Assembly (NCBI GenBank): GCA_000149265.1
Contig: CH003163.1
Coordinates: 994,133 to 1,058,132, forward strand
Direction: 5' to 3'
From: Ciona savignyi
Taxonomy: Eukaryota; Chordata; Ascidiacea; Phlebobranchia; Cionidae
DNA: 64,000 bases
Every line of letters starts with the position of its first letter. Within the stretch, counting starts at the first letter, position 1. The notes beneath the pieces are model-generated. The model saw only the letters and a program-made list of their open reading frames with translations. It made no database searches and was not told where the DNA came from. Shown piece after piece: positions 26,811 through 39,867 of the stretch. The position numbers were made by a program, and so were the translations under genes.

Positions 26811-27356
26811 TTTAATTTAAACGTATATAGTGGTATAAAAGTGTAAAAATCGAGTCTATTCTACTGGAAATATTAAAAGATTAGCAAATACTCAAATAGT
26901 AATAACCAAAATACTTTGACTACGGTATAAGGTAATCATTAGATCACTAGGATAGATATTCGAATACATATTATTAATAATTAATACACCATCTCAACCC
27001 ATGCCGTTTTACTAATAAAACGTGCACTGACACAGCACAGTGAAAAAGTAAAACACGTTTTACAATCAGTTTACACACGTGGTAACCAAGATTGCACAAA
27101 TCGGTCATAGAAAGAGTATAAACTTTTTTGTTGCAGCAACATGGGTGTCGGAAACGCTGTAAGGAATAGTTTGTTTGGTTTATTTTTTCTTTCTTTCATT
27201 ATATTAAAGAAAATGGCATAATTATTTTAAGTTGATGAGGCAGGATAATACGGCAAAATTGGAGTAGTTAAAATACGTCATATATATAGTGTGTATGGTA
27301 TAACGAAGAAAAAAAAGACATGTCGTTAAACCTTACCTTAATTCGAATAAAAACAA

Positions 27357-27500
27357 TTTGGTTGTGTCCTTGGGCAAAGCACTTTACGGACATTGCCTGA
27401 ACCCAGCAGATTAATGAGTTCTACCAAATTGAAGGAACGTGCCTATCATATACAACACAATGCAATAGCTTCGCTAACCCGACGATGGGCGCGAGATGAT
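27357..27500 (+). repeat. tRNA-derived SINE, 3' part
   Basis: Fragment of the SINE family seen in full at 58991-59284. It begins at the phrase GGTTGTGTCCTTGGGCAAAG and continues through the conserved TCTACCAAATTGAAGGAACG segment to a partial copy of the CCCGACG...GCGCGAG segment. The tRNA-like head is missing. Confidence 0.75.
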
Positions 27501-27555
27501 TTTAAAACCGCATCTCCCTGATCAATATCCAGAAAATTCACAAATTAAAGGGTGG

Positions 27556-27753
27556 CTCTAAATACTACGGGATCGCTTGGAGCGCTTGATTCACTTAGAT
27601 TGCTATGGAAAGTAATTCTCACCCTGTCCCTAACACTAATCTCAACCCCAGAACTAACTTTAACCCCAACCCTAACATTAATATTATAGCTTTTGTAATT
27701 ACGAAGTATAGTAAGCGATCCATGCAATCCAAGCGATCCTGTAGTATTTAGAG
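27556..27753. mobile_element. Small inverted-repeat element (MITE-like), about 198 bp
   Basis: Ends CTCTAAATACTAC...GTAGTATTTAGAG. The inverted match extends inward about 26 bp (CTCTAAATACTAC then RGGATCGCTTGGA) with one mismatch. The centre is a CCCTAAC/CCCAACC-rich stretch. I saw no clear target duplication, so the superfamily is unassigned. Confidence 0.55.
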
Positions 27754-28725
27754 GTAGGCTACCGCAAATTTGATACCGGTATTATATCAATACCAATGCA
27801 CAATAATCCCATGGTTGACTGATTGGGTTAGGATTGGTGTTCAGGTAGAGATTAGCGTTAGGGTTGGGGTTCAGGCTTAGAGTTAGTTTTCACGCAAATA
27901 GTGTGTGCAGTTTCATAGAATAAATAGCGTGTGCAGTGCATAGACTAAGCACACCACTGAATACCCAGCATTTGGTTTAGCACCCATCACATTTCGAAAT
28001 GTTTTAAAATCTTCATACAGAAGCGCGCTAGATATATACCGGTAGATATAATCCACAATACACCATGTGTTTCCACAAGTTACTTGTCGTTTCGCATGAA
28101 CAACTCTCTCCTAAGAAAAAAATTACCCATAATACATCAGGAGTTCCCATAAGCTACTGTATGACGTCACAAATGTCGATCAGCTGTAGCCTCAGTTTGA
28201 TGTACATTAAGTGCTTACCGAATAACCGAACTACTCTCTTTCAAATTGCACTTAGGGTTTCGGTCTTCAATTAAAAATACTTAAAGTAAAAAATCTTAAA
28301 TTAAAAAAAAACACTCACAAAATACACTTAATATGCTTCTAATAAGCTGACTGAACGATGATAAATGGTACCAGTTAGTTCGTTCGTCGATTGTTTTTAA
28401 TTTTCCTAGTCGTTGTTTTCTTAATATGGACCGATGATTGCATATTTGAATTGCTTATGATTAATATCATACTCGACAGTAAACAGTTGCTGTATCAAAA
28501 TGTTGGCCGTCTGTGTTCTGTCTCTGTCGAATATATGCTAATGATTTGTCACAAAAACTTACGAAATAGAAGATCTGTGTTTTACAATCGAACAATGATC
28601 ACAATTAAAACAAATCGGGAACGAATATGAGAACCATCACGATAGTCTAATATTAGCCGAAATCTAATCGCCGATGTTTTAGCGGACATTGAAAGCCACT
28701 TAGCAGATATCGCGTAAACCTAGTG

Positions 28726-29400
28726 GATTAATTGGTTTTACCAAATTGAAGGAACGAGTTAATCATAAACAACATACTGCAATAGCTCCGGTAACTCGAG
28801 GGATTAATATGAATATCCTATCTAAACGACAGTTACAACTGTATTTGTGTTAGGCCTACTAAGTTACCACTTTAACAGCTTAATATCATTCTAAAACCTT
28901 AACGTAATAATAGAGAATACAAAAATATTTAAGTTTTATTTCCGTGAATGATAAAACGCAAGTGAGTTAACAATTGTCAGATTACGCGCCCACCGTCGGG
29001 TTAACCCAGCAATTACGATAGGATATTCATGTTTATCTCCAGGAACGGGAACACGTAAGAAACGCTATCACATGGACAATGTTTAGATTCAATCCTACGG
29101 TGGGCGTGTGGTAATCTGACGACTGCTCGTGTGTCAACCTCCTTGGTTTTCCCACTCACGGGAATAATCATGAATACACTATCCTATTGCCTCGTCATAA
29201 CAGTCGGGTTATTGGAACTATTAAAGTTTGTTAAATATGTACGAGAGTTTCCTTTAATTTATTGGGACCCATTTCACCCTTGGGTTTTAGGCAATGTTCG
29301 TCAAGTGTTCTCTCAAATGACACAACCGACAAGCTAGACACCAAGCTTCTAACCTGTAACCCTTCGACTGATAGTCGATGCACTAACCCTTCATACTATT
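28726..29400. repeat. Cluster of SINE fragments
   Basis: At least four pieces of the same tRNA-derived SINE family in mixed orientation: 28726-28824 (+), about 28972-29048 (-), 29095-29188 (+) and about 29245-29400 (-). They are recognised by the TACCAAATTGAAGGAACG, CCACCGTCGGGTTA, CACGGGAATAA and AGGATATTCATGTTTAT phrases. The arrangement suggests insertion of copies into one another followed by decay. Confidence 0.6.
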
Positions 29401-30697
29401 AGGAATTAGAAGAAAACCAAAAAATGTAATTACAAACTATTTATTGGCTAGATTAAAAAGCACACGGTCTAAAAACGAACTTTTGAAGACAGATTAGGTA
29501 TAAAAATCACGTTTACGGATTGATCAATGTATAAGATTTGTGCGATTATTTTTACAGAAGAGATACAAACAGTTTAACCTTAGTTATATTTAAGAAACAA
29601 TTCCAATGTTTTATTTTGCATGGACAATGAATATTTAGCTTCAGTAACTGTATGAACTACACAATGAAATAATCAGGCCAGTTCATTAACACAGAGAGGA
29701 CTGTTTTAAATCCAATATTATTTAATCTCATTTTTTTGGAAAAATTAAATAAAATTTGTTACTCATTTGATCCTACGGAAAACACAGTAATGAAATAATT
29801 ATGGTGTTACTAAATAGACATGCATAAAAATAAAAAGGCATAGTAATTCTTATAGCACAACGATTTTAAAAGATTATATTGATCCATTTGCATATACGTT
29901 ACACAACATAAAACAAGGCACAATTCTCAAAAGATTAAAAAATAATTGCATAAAAAAACTACAAAAAAAGATAAAAAAAGAATTTAAAATTAAATGCTAA
30001 ATTGATTTCAAAATCTCTAAAGCGCATTATTTGGGATGAACTTTTAAAAAAATAATTAAGTGCAGTTTAACCAACAAATCTGCGCATATATCTATATCCA
30101 GGTACAAAAATTACAAGTACAGTTTCACATGCATTTGTAACACATTACATTTATTTACATTTTGCACATAACAACTATTTATTACTGTTACAAACTATAA
30201 AATATGCAGTCGTCGCTAATTTCATTAACAGCGAATAATGGTGTTCATTAAAAAGTAAACGCAAATTACTTAATCTTATGTATTTATCATTGGTGCTGAA
30301 CTTGTTTAAGTGCAACATACTCCTATAAAAAGCATTAAGTTATATCCCATAGTGATTGTATTAAGCCGCAGTAACCGAAGTTTACATTATTAAACACTTG
30401 TTTTACAAATGTCACACATCTAATATCAACATAAGGGCTACATTGTATGTTATATTTTATCTATGTACACATTTTTTGCCTTGTTATAATGGACTGTGTG
30501 CATTTGTACATTTAATTGCAAAATGAAATGTTTAACACATTAATTAGTGGCTTGTTTATTACATTAGACTGAATTTAGGCTTGTTTATTATTTTAGGACT
30601 GAAGTGTTGAATAAATTGATTGGATTTATTTACCGGGTATAGCATTAAAACTACACCAGTAAAAACAACAGTCTGGACGAGTTTTTACAGCCCAATC

Positions 30698-33600
30698 TTA
30701 GCATTTGCGTAGTCGCTTAGCTGCATTTTCGTTGCTGGGACCAGTTTCACTGCTGGGAGCGGATTCCTGGCTGGAAGCTGGTACACGAGATTTCAAGATG
30801 TCAGTAACTCTATCAGACAAATCTTTCAGATCCGAACTTTTTTCATGGCGAGGCACAAGCAACCTTGCTTTGTCGCAGCGCTCAATAGCTTCTTCACACC
30901 AGTTTCTTAAAAAAGATTATATACGTATGGACAAAAATAAAACACCACATACATTACTATGTTCCATCAAGAGCAAATAATAAGTTACAATGTTATGAGG
31001 TTGAATGGCCAAGCATAAGGTTGTTAGATCGAAACTTTCTGTCTAAGTTGGTCGTCTCATTGATCGATAGACTTTTAATGCATGTCTGAAACTGACGAGT
31101 GGTACTTTCTTATGGTATTTAAATGAATGTTTTGCTAGGTAACAATGGTGGTGATTCCTCAATGTATGATTGGTCGAGAGCAGCATTTGCTAAGCTGTGC
31201 GCAAGTGTTCTCTTTAGGCTGTGAAGTGTGTTTTGTAATGGCGGGGAAGAGTTTGGTGAAATAATAGTGTTAATTGTGAATTTTCTAGTCGTTTTGTTAA
31301 ATCCAGGACTTCCTGTAAAAGAATTTTAAGGGGCAGGCCTTTTTATGGCGTCAATTTACATTTAAAAGAGATAGGGGGGAATAATTGGTGAAAGCAAAAC
31401 CATAAATCCTAAAATATGCAAATAGTAGTTTTATGACAAAATACCTGTTGGAATCTGTGTTAGACTTTTTATATGCAGAGAGAGCAGTCTCTGTAAATTT
31501 TTCTGTTGCAGAAAAAAGTTCCTTCTTGTAAGATTGCTCCTTATCTTTAACCCTGTCCATCGCTTTTTTAAAAAGCTCCAGCGCTCTTTCGTACTTTTCT
31601 CCAATGCAACAAAGTTCTCCTGCTATTATCAACCCTTCAGTTGCAGTTTTTCCAAAACTTGGATGATCATCAACTATCTTTTCCAGTTTGTCACAAACCT
31701 AAAAAACATTACTCACTTTTCAAGACTTAGACAGGTAATTTTTTTAAAGGAAAATCTAAATATGTAGTGTATAATGTATAAGTAATTGTTCTATCCTCTT
31801 TTAATAGTGTGTTTTGATGACTGTTTATTTTTCCGTCTTTTCGTGTTTCTGTGTCATGATTTGTTTTATTTGCTGTTTGTTATGCCATAGGCTACTAGGG
31901 TAAAACGTGAATAAACCAAACTAAAAACAAATTACAGGTTTTTAAGCATGGCAAAACTTGCGTAGCATAACTTTCTATTTAACATTGATATTTTAAAAGA
32001 TATTCAATACATGCACAATGTTAATATTTACATTGGCTGATGTAAATTTGCTGCCATACATAGTATTTAATGCAGTATGCAAGTAATTACAATTTCCGTC
32101 ATAAGCGGGTCAAACAAAACTTGATTATAACTAAGGACTTGCCATGTACTAATGTTACCATTATAGAAATCATAGTTTTATGTCTTACCTCAAACCAATT
32201 GACCTTTATTTTTTCTCCTGGTAATTCTAATTGCTTCATGTTTGCCGAAATCATTTGCCTGAAAAAAGTTTTGCGTTTTACATTTAAAAGCCGTTTTTGT
32301 TATAATTGAAAGATATAACATTTTATAGGATCATGTTGGATTCGAATGTTGTTGATTTCACAATTTTTCTAGGATCTTCCTGTGAAATACAAACTACTGG
32401 GAACAACAACATTGCGATTTCACAAGAACAAAAGCAATAAAAAAATTTAACAAATCCGAAAACCATTTCAAGATTTAACTGTCCAAACTGTTGAAGTTAA
32501 AAATGTTTCATAAAAAAATCTACCATCAACACAAAAACACATCACATACTTGTAACAGCGCATAACATGGTAGCTTGTTTTCCCATCTTCCTTCATGATT
32601 CCGTGTTCGAAATATTTATTCGTAGAAACACATAATTTTTCATAGCGTCCGTATGCATCTCTGTAATCTTTTCTCTTTTGATCATCCGATTTGTTGTTTA
32701 ACGCTAGTTTCAAGTACAGCAATCCATTGGTTTCAGCTATCAGGTAGTGCAGCAGCTTTATGCCAGTTTGCCTAGCAACCTAAATATTCTCGCATTAAGC
32801 TCAGGAATTCTTATTTTAAGATTATTATAAAGATCTAAAATCAAGTCCGCTAGTGCGACAGTATAGTGGTATATTTCGTACAGAAATATAAACATGGATT
32901 TGTGTCACTGTGAACAGCAGACATTACTTTATACAGTTTATTGAAATGTATTTATTATACTTTAATGATATGTCTTCAACCATTAAATACTTTTTAAAAG
33001 ATCAGTTTTCTTTAACACTATGGTACAAAATACAGATGCATTGGTAATAATGGAAATATATTCAAAAATATCAGTTTGCATCCATAACTTAATGTACAAG
33101 AAACTTGGTAGCATTGCTTATTTAGTGAAAACAAAATGAAATTTATGCGTATCAAACCATTTCAATTACTGTGTCAGAAATTTTTTAACTGTTTAGAATA
33201 CTACATACCTCTTTTGCTACATAATAGGCAAGTTTGATGAATTTTATGCATTCCTCTTTACGGCTTTGATCAAAGCCCTTATAAAACATAAGTCGACCAC
33301 GTGTGTATAGAATTGAAGCAAGTTGTTCAGCCAGATACACTGATTTTAGTTGGTCAGCGGTCAGAGCCAATTTGTGGTTTCGAAGTTGCTACGTGAACAA
33401 TTTTATCAGTTAAATACAATGTTAAAAGTTGACGCTCTATACTTTTGTTGCCTAATTGCATCTTGGGTAGATAGATTATGGGCGTTTCTATTGTTACAAG
33501 CAGGGGCAGGAACAATAAATATGTAGACGGTTATGATGAAATTTTCCTGCTTTATGGGATAAAAGTCTGTTGTCTGCTGAATCTACCGTTAGAAAGTGTA

Positions 33601-36600
33601 TTAGTCAGAATTACCTCTATATTTCTTGTGGTGAGTGGAGTATTAGGCGGCATCGGCTGCCATTCGGGTTCATTTCGTTTTAGAAGCTCAATATCCTCTT
33701 TATTTAAAACCATTGTACAGATGAGTTGGTCGAATGTCTCAGCTGGAATTTGGTCAACTGCTTTGACACAAAATTGGTATAACAATCTTGCTTCTGTTTC
33801 AATCACTGTGTCAGGTCCATTGCCCTCTAAAACTCTCTCATTAACTAGGCCTGTAAGGCCTTGAACAGTAATGTTTCCCGCTGAACACAGAAGTTTAAAC
33901 AACTGATCATGCGCTTGCTGTAACGGCTCATCTGCATCTTCAGTAGAACCAATCTGAGTACATGCAAATCCTTTCACTTCCAAGAGACGAATGATGATCA
34001 TTTGTTGCATTAGTTTTTTTGGACTGAACTCTGTATCTGTACTAGGTTTGGTTGCCAAAGACAATGCTTTAGTGACGTGGGGAAGCAAAACAAGAAGCTG
34101 GTTATGTTGAGTGTCGAGTCGGTTGTCCTTTTGAAAGTAGCACGATAAGCAGTACAATGCCATAAGGAGCTGCTCATTACCACTTTCTGGATTACTTATC
34201 ATTCCCTCCATAGCTTTCTGTACAACTTGGTGAGTGCTAATTAACTTTAAGTCAATATCCTGTCCTTCACTAACATTTGCAACAGAGGACTTTTTAAGAT
34301 GCTTGAACAATTGTAGCAACATAACTTTCTGACTTCTTTCGGTTAGTTGGACTTCATTTCCAATCTCCAGCAAGTTAGGATGGGAAAGTGCTTGTTTAAA
34401 GAGATAAACTGGTATATTCTCATGGTGAAAAAATTGTGCCATGCTAAAAACCTCTTTTAAATCAACAGAGTGCCCTCCCAGTGTGAATGGGGTGATGTTA
34501 TTGAGGCACAAGTTCATTGTCGTTAAGATGTTCCTTTCAGAATCCTCATCACAGAGGAAATTCTGAATATTTGACTCTTCTACTATGAGACTACAGTAAT
34601 CCGAGTATGATAGATCTAAGTCCATACAGTAAGCTCGGGCTGGAGCAAGGCCTAGAGGTAGGCAGCTGTAAACCTTGGCAATTTTTTCAGCCGATTCTCT
34701 TTCTTCATTCTCTCGCCCTTCAAGCAGAAATGTAACCGATTCGTCAAGGGTAAAGCCTTCAACTTTGAACTCACAAAACTGTTGAATTGATTGGGGCGCT
34801 TTGTTTCGTGATGTGGCAATGACTTGTGATTGGTCATAGCCCTTTAAAGTATGCATAATCATTTTTAAATCTTTGTGAGACATTGCCTCAGAAGTAACAT
34901 CTTCTAAGAGTAGCAAAACAGGAGTTTCCATAAATTTTATTCTCTTTACAATCTTATCCCAAGTGGAGTGTTCTGCACTGATAATTCCAGCAGTTATCAG
35001 ATCTCTTCGGAGTGCTAAGAGAGCACCATCAACTGAGTCCAAATTTGTGCACTCAACTGTCCAGATAATAGCAGTAGGGTGCTGCTGGCCGAAACGTTTA
35101 GCATAGTAGGAGGCAAGCTGGGACTTGCCCGAACCTGGCATACCATACAAATGTAGCCGATGCGGGCTTATTTCTAACAATCTGCACAGTTCTTTATAGT
35201 TGGCATTTTCTGTGAAATGTGGAGCCACAATTCCCATTTGTCTTATATCAAACAAGCCAAGATAATTGGAATCTCGAAAAAAGTCCTGCAGCTTATTTTC
35301 TGGCCGATCACATAAAATCTGTTTGTTAAATACAAATGTCAGATTAGGTATTTTGCACAAATGTGAAAGGGAAATGTAATAATTAAAAATGTATATGGTC
35401 TAGCAATAGTAGGGAACAACCTGAACAATTAGAGAGTACACAGTAGTTTTAAATTATACGATCTAAAAAAATACAACAAACCCCCCCAAAAAAATTTTTT
35501 TTGTGTCCGACCCAACTAGAAGTTATTAGGATTTTAATTATCCACCTATTCCTTTTTTGTTGTATAGGATAGGATATTCATGTTTATTCCTATGAATGGG
35601 AAAACCAAGGGGTTAACACACGGACAATTATCAGATCACCTTGCATCCACCGTCGGGTTACCGGAGCCTTTGCAGTGTATTGTGTATAATATACATGTTC
35701 CTTCAATTTCGTAGAATTCATTAATCCGCTGGGTTCAGGCAATGTCCGCAAGGTAACTTGCCTAAGGACACAACCAGCTAGCTAGCGACCAGTTTAGAAT
35801 CATAATCCTTTTGGTTACAAGACCTTGCACTAAACCACCAGACTAACCATTGCGACGAGTGGTGGTAGTTTGACACATTCTTTGTTGAAAATATATTTTC
35901 CAATAGTTTTATACTTGAAATTTATAAAATTTTATATCGAAAGCAAAACAGTCAACAACATTTCTACAATGTCATACTTGCCTCGCTCCCAAGGACTTTC
36001 ATAAATTTATGAAAACCACGATTGCCTTCAAACATAACATTTTGAAATGCACTTTCCAACGGATCATTAGACACATCATCTTCATTTTGAAATAGATTCA
36101 AAACTTTTCGTTTCTGCTCATCATTAAGCTTCTCATTGAAAATATAATCCCATTCGTCCTCAAGAAAATGCTCATAAATTTTATCAATGCTTTTCTTGCG
36201 ATCAGGATCTGAAAAATCATTTATTCTTGTTATTTTCACCATTCAGGGCATGCAAAATTAGTCAAGATTAATGTTACTTATCATCGAACTAACTGTTGCT
36301 ACATGGCAATATATAGAAAACTACCTTCAAGACCTGCTATTTCGCAAATAATGCGACGGAGCTTGAGTTTCTTCAATGCATCTTGTAGAGTGGAGCTTGT
36401 AGCGTAACCATAACCTTTTATTTGGGCCCAACTGTGGGAAATGTAATAATAAAATCATTAAGTTATTGGAAGAATGGTTTGAAACACATCTGAAATTAGA
36501 TGGTTACTAGGAACTCAGTAAAATATTATTTTAGAGACCAAGAGATTCTTTTGTTTGTTAGCATTATTATGACTTGTTTGTCTTTTTGATGGTTTGTCTA

Positions 36601-39600
36601 GCTTTATGACCCTTAGGACCTTAGTACACACAAATTTTACAGAACTGCTCAAAAAAATGCTACCCTGGAAAGTTTTGTTATTTAAACTAGTAAACCTACA
36701 CAATAAACTCAACTTACACTAGCAGTAGCTCATATCTCTGTCGAAACTTATTGTGTTTGCATCGGTTTTCGATATCTTCTTGAAACTTTGACAAACTTAG
36801 TTTAGCGACAAGTTTTGACCACTCTTCTGGTGTCATGGCACAACGAGACAGCTTTTCAAAATCATCGTTTAAATCCATCTTTTTCTGATCCAAAATTGCC
36901 TGATCACTGTTGTCTGAAATTAAAAAAGAACAAATAAAGTTATGTAGGACACTAGAAGAACATTTTAATCTCATACAATGATAGTTATCTGCGTAATAGA
37001 AAATGTTAAATTACATTAAGAAACACATTGATATTTTAAACTAAATGATGCCACTTCTTACTGGCTGCTAAGAGAGTTACACCATTGGTTTTAGCTGAAA
37101 GGTTATTGGGTAGAAACTGATCATCGCCTCATCACACCAAGGGGCAAAATTTCAATTACCAAGTGTTAAATTATTTGGAGAAGAAAAAAAAATCAAATTC
37201 AGTAACTAAATATTTTTTTAGTTTATCGGGGAAATTTGACACAGCTTAGGTTCAATTCAAACTGCACTGATATAAAAACATTACATATATATATATATAT
37301 ATATATTATATATACAGTCCAATCTTGTTAGTGTGTCACTTATCAGGACCAAGGTAAATTTGCATAGTAACATGGGTTTGTATACTTTACTGAACCAGTG
37401 GCAAAATATTGAGGTGGCGTAGTAATGGGATGTGATTGTTTCGAAACAAATTTTACCAAAGCGATATGCTTAGGCAGGGCTCTACATAAAGTTTTAAAAG
37501 CACTTGTCCTGTAGGACAAGTTCAGTACCAAATTGACCTGTCCCATTTAGCTTACACTTGTCCCATAAAAATCACAATTTTATTTCCCCGAGGTTCCAGA
37601 CCATGTGATTAACACACCATTCAGCGATTAGGTAATCACCCCTCAAAAGTCGTTCCTTATCAGGGCCAAAAATCCGTGCGAGTAATACTCGAGTGATTAC
37701 TCGCGTAGCGCACGCCGTGCGAGTAATAATATACTATCGCTAGCGCTGTGCAAGAACCTAGATTCTTATAACGGCTAACCGATGAAAAAAACGGTTAACC
37801 GGATGTTTAGCTTACTGTTAGCTAGTACTTAGTAATGGAAAAAAGGCGCGCGGGAGTACGTCAGTAGTCCTGTATTGAAACTAGGTCAGCGTAACCCTAG
37901 GTCAAACCGCCGATCAAAGCAATAAACACCGCTACGAATCTTTAAAAAAAGCGACGCTGCGGTTAGCAACTCCAAGACCTACAAAATTATAATACTGTAT
38001 TTAAACAGTTGTTACGTCATACATACTACAGTTGGGAGCCATGTTTACTTGCTTTTCTTGTGCGAGCTTCCACACGCGAGTGAATTCTTACTCGCCCGAA
38101 ATTTGATGCTTTTTGGGCTTGCTTATCATGGAAACAGGAATCGCCTTTCTTATTTCGTTGCGGTTTACATGAACATGCGCGTAAGATTGGTATTAACAAA
38201 CAACATAGGCTACTCTGTCTTTCGAAATCGTTTTTTAATGTTGCACTCGAATTGTAATAATTACCATTTAATAATACTAAGAATTAATAACCCATAGGTA
38301 AAATTGTTCAATTACCTAACCAATTGAAGCAGAGACGAAAACCCCGGATTGGGATGCCATGTTTACTTCGCGTTCAACTTTAATATAATTAACCGATGAA
38401 AATTATTAAGTCGCGTTATTTTAAGAGGTTTGTCTGTGCGTTGACAAAAGATATGTGATTATTTCACACGCTTTTAGTTTATTTTAATTTTATTTTACAA
38501 CTTTATTATGACCCGATGGGAAGATTGCTTAATGCTTATCGGTCTTTATCATATTCGCCGCACAAAGATTGCGACCGAGTGTTAGCTCTTTTCAACTCGT
38601 CTCAGTTACCGCTAATAAATCCTAATTGTAACAAAAGCAACAAGCAACGAAATAGTACGAATCTTATTCGCGCACTGTGGTAGATTAACACGGGTTGAAC
38701 TCGAAGATATACACGGCGGTAAAGGATAGTGAAAATAGCGTTTAGTTTGCATTTTTAACCTGTCCCGTCGGACAAGCGCCGCGCAGTATTTACTTGTCCC
38801 ACGCTATAAATCACCTGTCCCGGACAGGCGGACAAGCGTGTATGTCGAGCCCTGTTAGGTATTTTATATTTTGTGGATTTCCAAGGATAAAGTTGTATGT
38901 ATACTTTAATTCCATTTGGGTTTTGTTAGTACATTGTATACATTTATATGATCCTTTAAAATTTGAAAAAACAAAGTGGGAACAATCTGGTCCACTTAAT
39001 TGCAAAGGGGTTTATAATTATCCAACCTCTATACGAATTCCACCACATTTCCTTGATCCCTGGAACATATTTGTGAAGAATCTCATTTATGTTTTGAACT
39101 GTTGCTATTTGCTGATTTAACTCCTTCCATTTTTGAAACATAGAACGTATCTGCAAAAGTAGGCAATGGATTTCAAATTAATGCATTCTGCTCATAGTCT
39201 TTAAAAAAGCAGTGGCTCTGATATGCTGTCTTAGATAATCATGAAAAAACACACCCCTTTTTGTGCATAAACCTCAAGAAGCACCTTACTTGGGTTTATT
39301 TGTATTATGTCTGTAAATGTGCCTGTTCCTTGAATCTTTAAAAGGTTGCCGGCCAACAAGGTTTTTTTTGCAATGTTCTTTTTGTATTTGTTAACAGTTT
39401 TCTAAAAAATGTACAACTACTAATAAAATGTGTCACAGTGATATTGATCTATTAAATGGGTATTCAATATGCCAACATGACATTATTATAGAGTTAAAAT
39501 TGCCCGAAAATGACACCACTTACCTGTTCGGTTCTGTGATTTTTATCGTGTTCAATATTTGAAATGTCCTTTTGTTCTAAAGTAAGGCATTTTATTGCAA

Positions 39601-39733
39601 AGTCTGTCCAAATGTATGCAACACAATTTTCAAACGCATTTGCAAGACTAACAATATCACTGTCATTCACACGTTGATCTTTTCTATCCTCCAAACTTTT
39701 CGGAATGGAATTGGACATGTCATCAACAGACAT
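30698..39733 (-). CDS. STAND NTPase: death domain x2, CARD-like, NB-ARC, helical/TPR-like tail
   Basis: Predicted Apaf-1/NLR-like signalling ATPase of 1169 aa. Exons, high to low: 39524-39733, 39027-39150, 36718-36913, 36325-36431, 35982-36208, 33615-35318, 33209-33388, 32550-32779, 32189-32258, 31445-31698, 30698-30905; all phases agree. Residues 24-112 form a death domain (TDFAIKCLTLEQKDISNIE, then FQKWKELNQQIATVQNINEI). Residues 120-212 form a second one (EEWSKLVAKLSLSKFQEDIE, then GYGYATSSTLQDAL). Residues 214-288 are CARD-like (ending NRGFHKFMKVLGSE). NB-ARC motifs: Walker A GMPGSGKS 347-354, Walker B LLLLEDV 423-429, sensor VIATSR 454-459, GLPL-like CLPLGLAPARAYC 507-519, MHD-position THQ at 650. 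The tail is helical with a TPR-like unit in exon 10 (YERALELFKKAMDR) and ends in basic AAKRLRKC. Intron 5 uses a GC donor (GAG|GCAAGT). Paralogue at 52.9-59.7 kb. The partner is unknown. Confidence 0.94.
35566..35860 (-). repeat. tRNA-derived SINE, nearly full length
   Basis: Minus-strand copy inside intron 5 of the STAND gene. It reads from GGATAGGATATTCATGTTTA (3' end of the element) through CCACCGTCGGGTTACC and CCAGCTAGCTAGCGACCAG to a degenerate tRNA-like head ending near 35860. The paralogous intron at 56937-57147 lacks it. Confidence 0.8.
37283..37316. repeat. AT dinucleotide microsatellite
   Basis: A run of about 16 alternating AT units with one interruption in intron 2 of the STAND gene. 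No other role is evident. Confidence 0.8.
37475..38854. mobile_element. hAT-like non-autonomous element, 1380 bp, in STAND gene intron 2
   Basis: The ends are inverted repeats CAGGGCTCTACATA / CAGGGCTCGACATA (13 of 14 match), a typical hAT terminus (CAGGG...CGACA). Both sides carry the exact 5-bp direct repeat TTAGG (37470-37474 and 38855-38859). CTTGTCC/GGACAAG-type phrases (CCTGTCCCGTCGGACAAG) recur near both ends. No transposase is visible. The corresponding intron of the paralogue (58065-58722, about 660 bp) is close to the size of this intron with the insert removed, so insertion followed the gene duplication. A 5-bp duplication fits the hAT5 group; an 8-bp one is not seen. Confidence 0.8.
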
Positions 39734-39867
39734 GTTCTAGGGGCCTAAAGAATAATATAATGGTGGATGAATGTGTCATTTTATCATTTATATATTTTAG
39801 GTAAGGAAATCGACATTAAAGGATTTATCAATGTAAGCAATAAGAAATTTGATGACCAAATAGCTCG

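Larger units (their letters stand above)
26811..30697. other. Repeat-rich spacer between nucleophosmin and the first STAND gene
   Basis: No supported gene. It should contain the nucleophosmin promoter just above 26810, which is not defined here. The rest holds a small inverted-repeat element (27556-27753), several SINE fragments (27.36-29.40 kb) and AT-rich DNA. A 79-aa hydrophobic open frame at 28391-28630 has no supporting evidence. Confidence 0.5.

Noticed and set aside
27600..27900. CCCTAAC / TTAGGG-like runs suggesting an interstitial telomere
   Set aside because: The units are irregular (CCCAACC, CTCAACC, CAGAACT) and part of them lies inside a small inverted-repeat element; not a true telomeric array.
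28391..28630. 79-aa plus-strand frame with a hydrophobic start
   Set aside because: No homology recognised, AT-driven composition, surrounded by repeats and without splice or promoter support.
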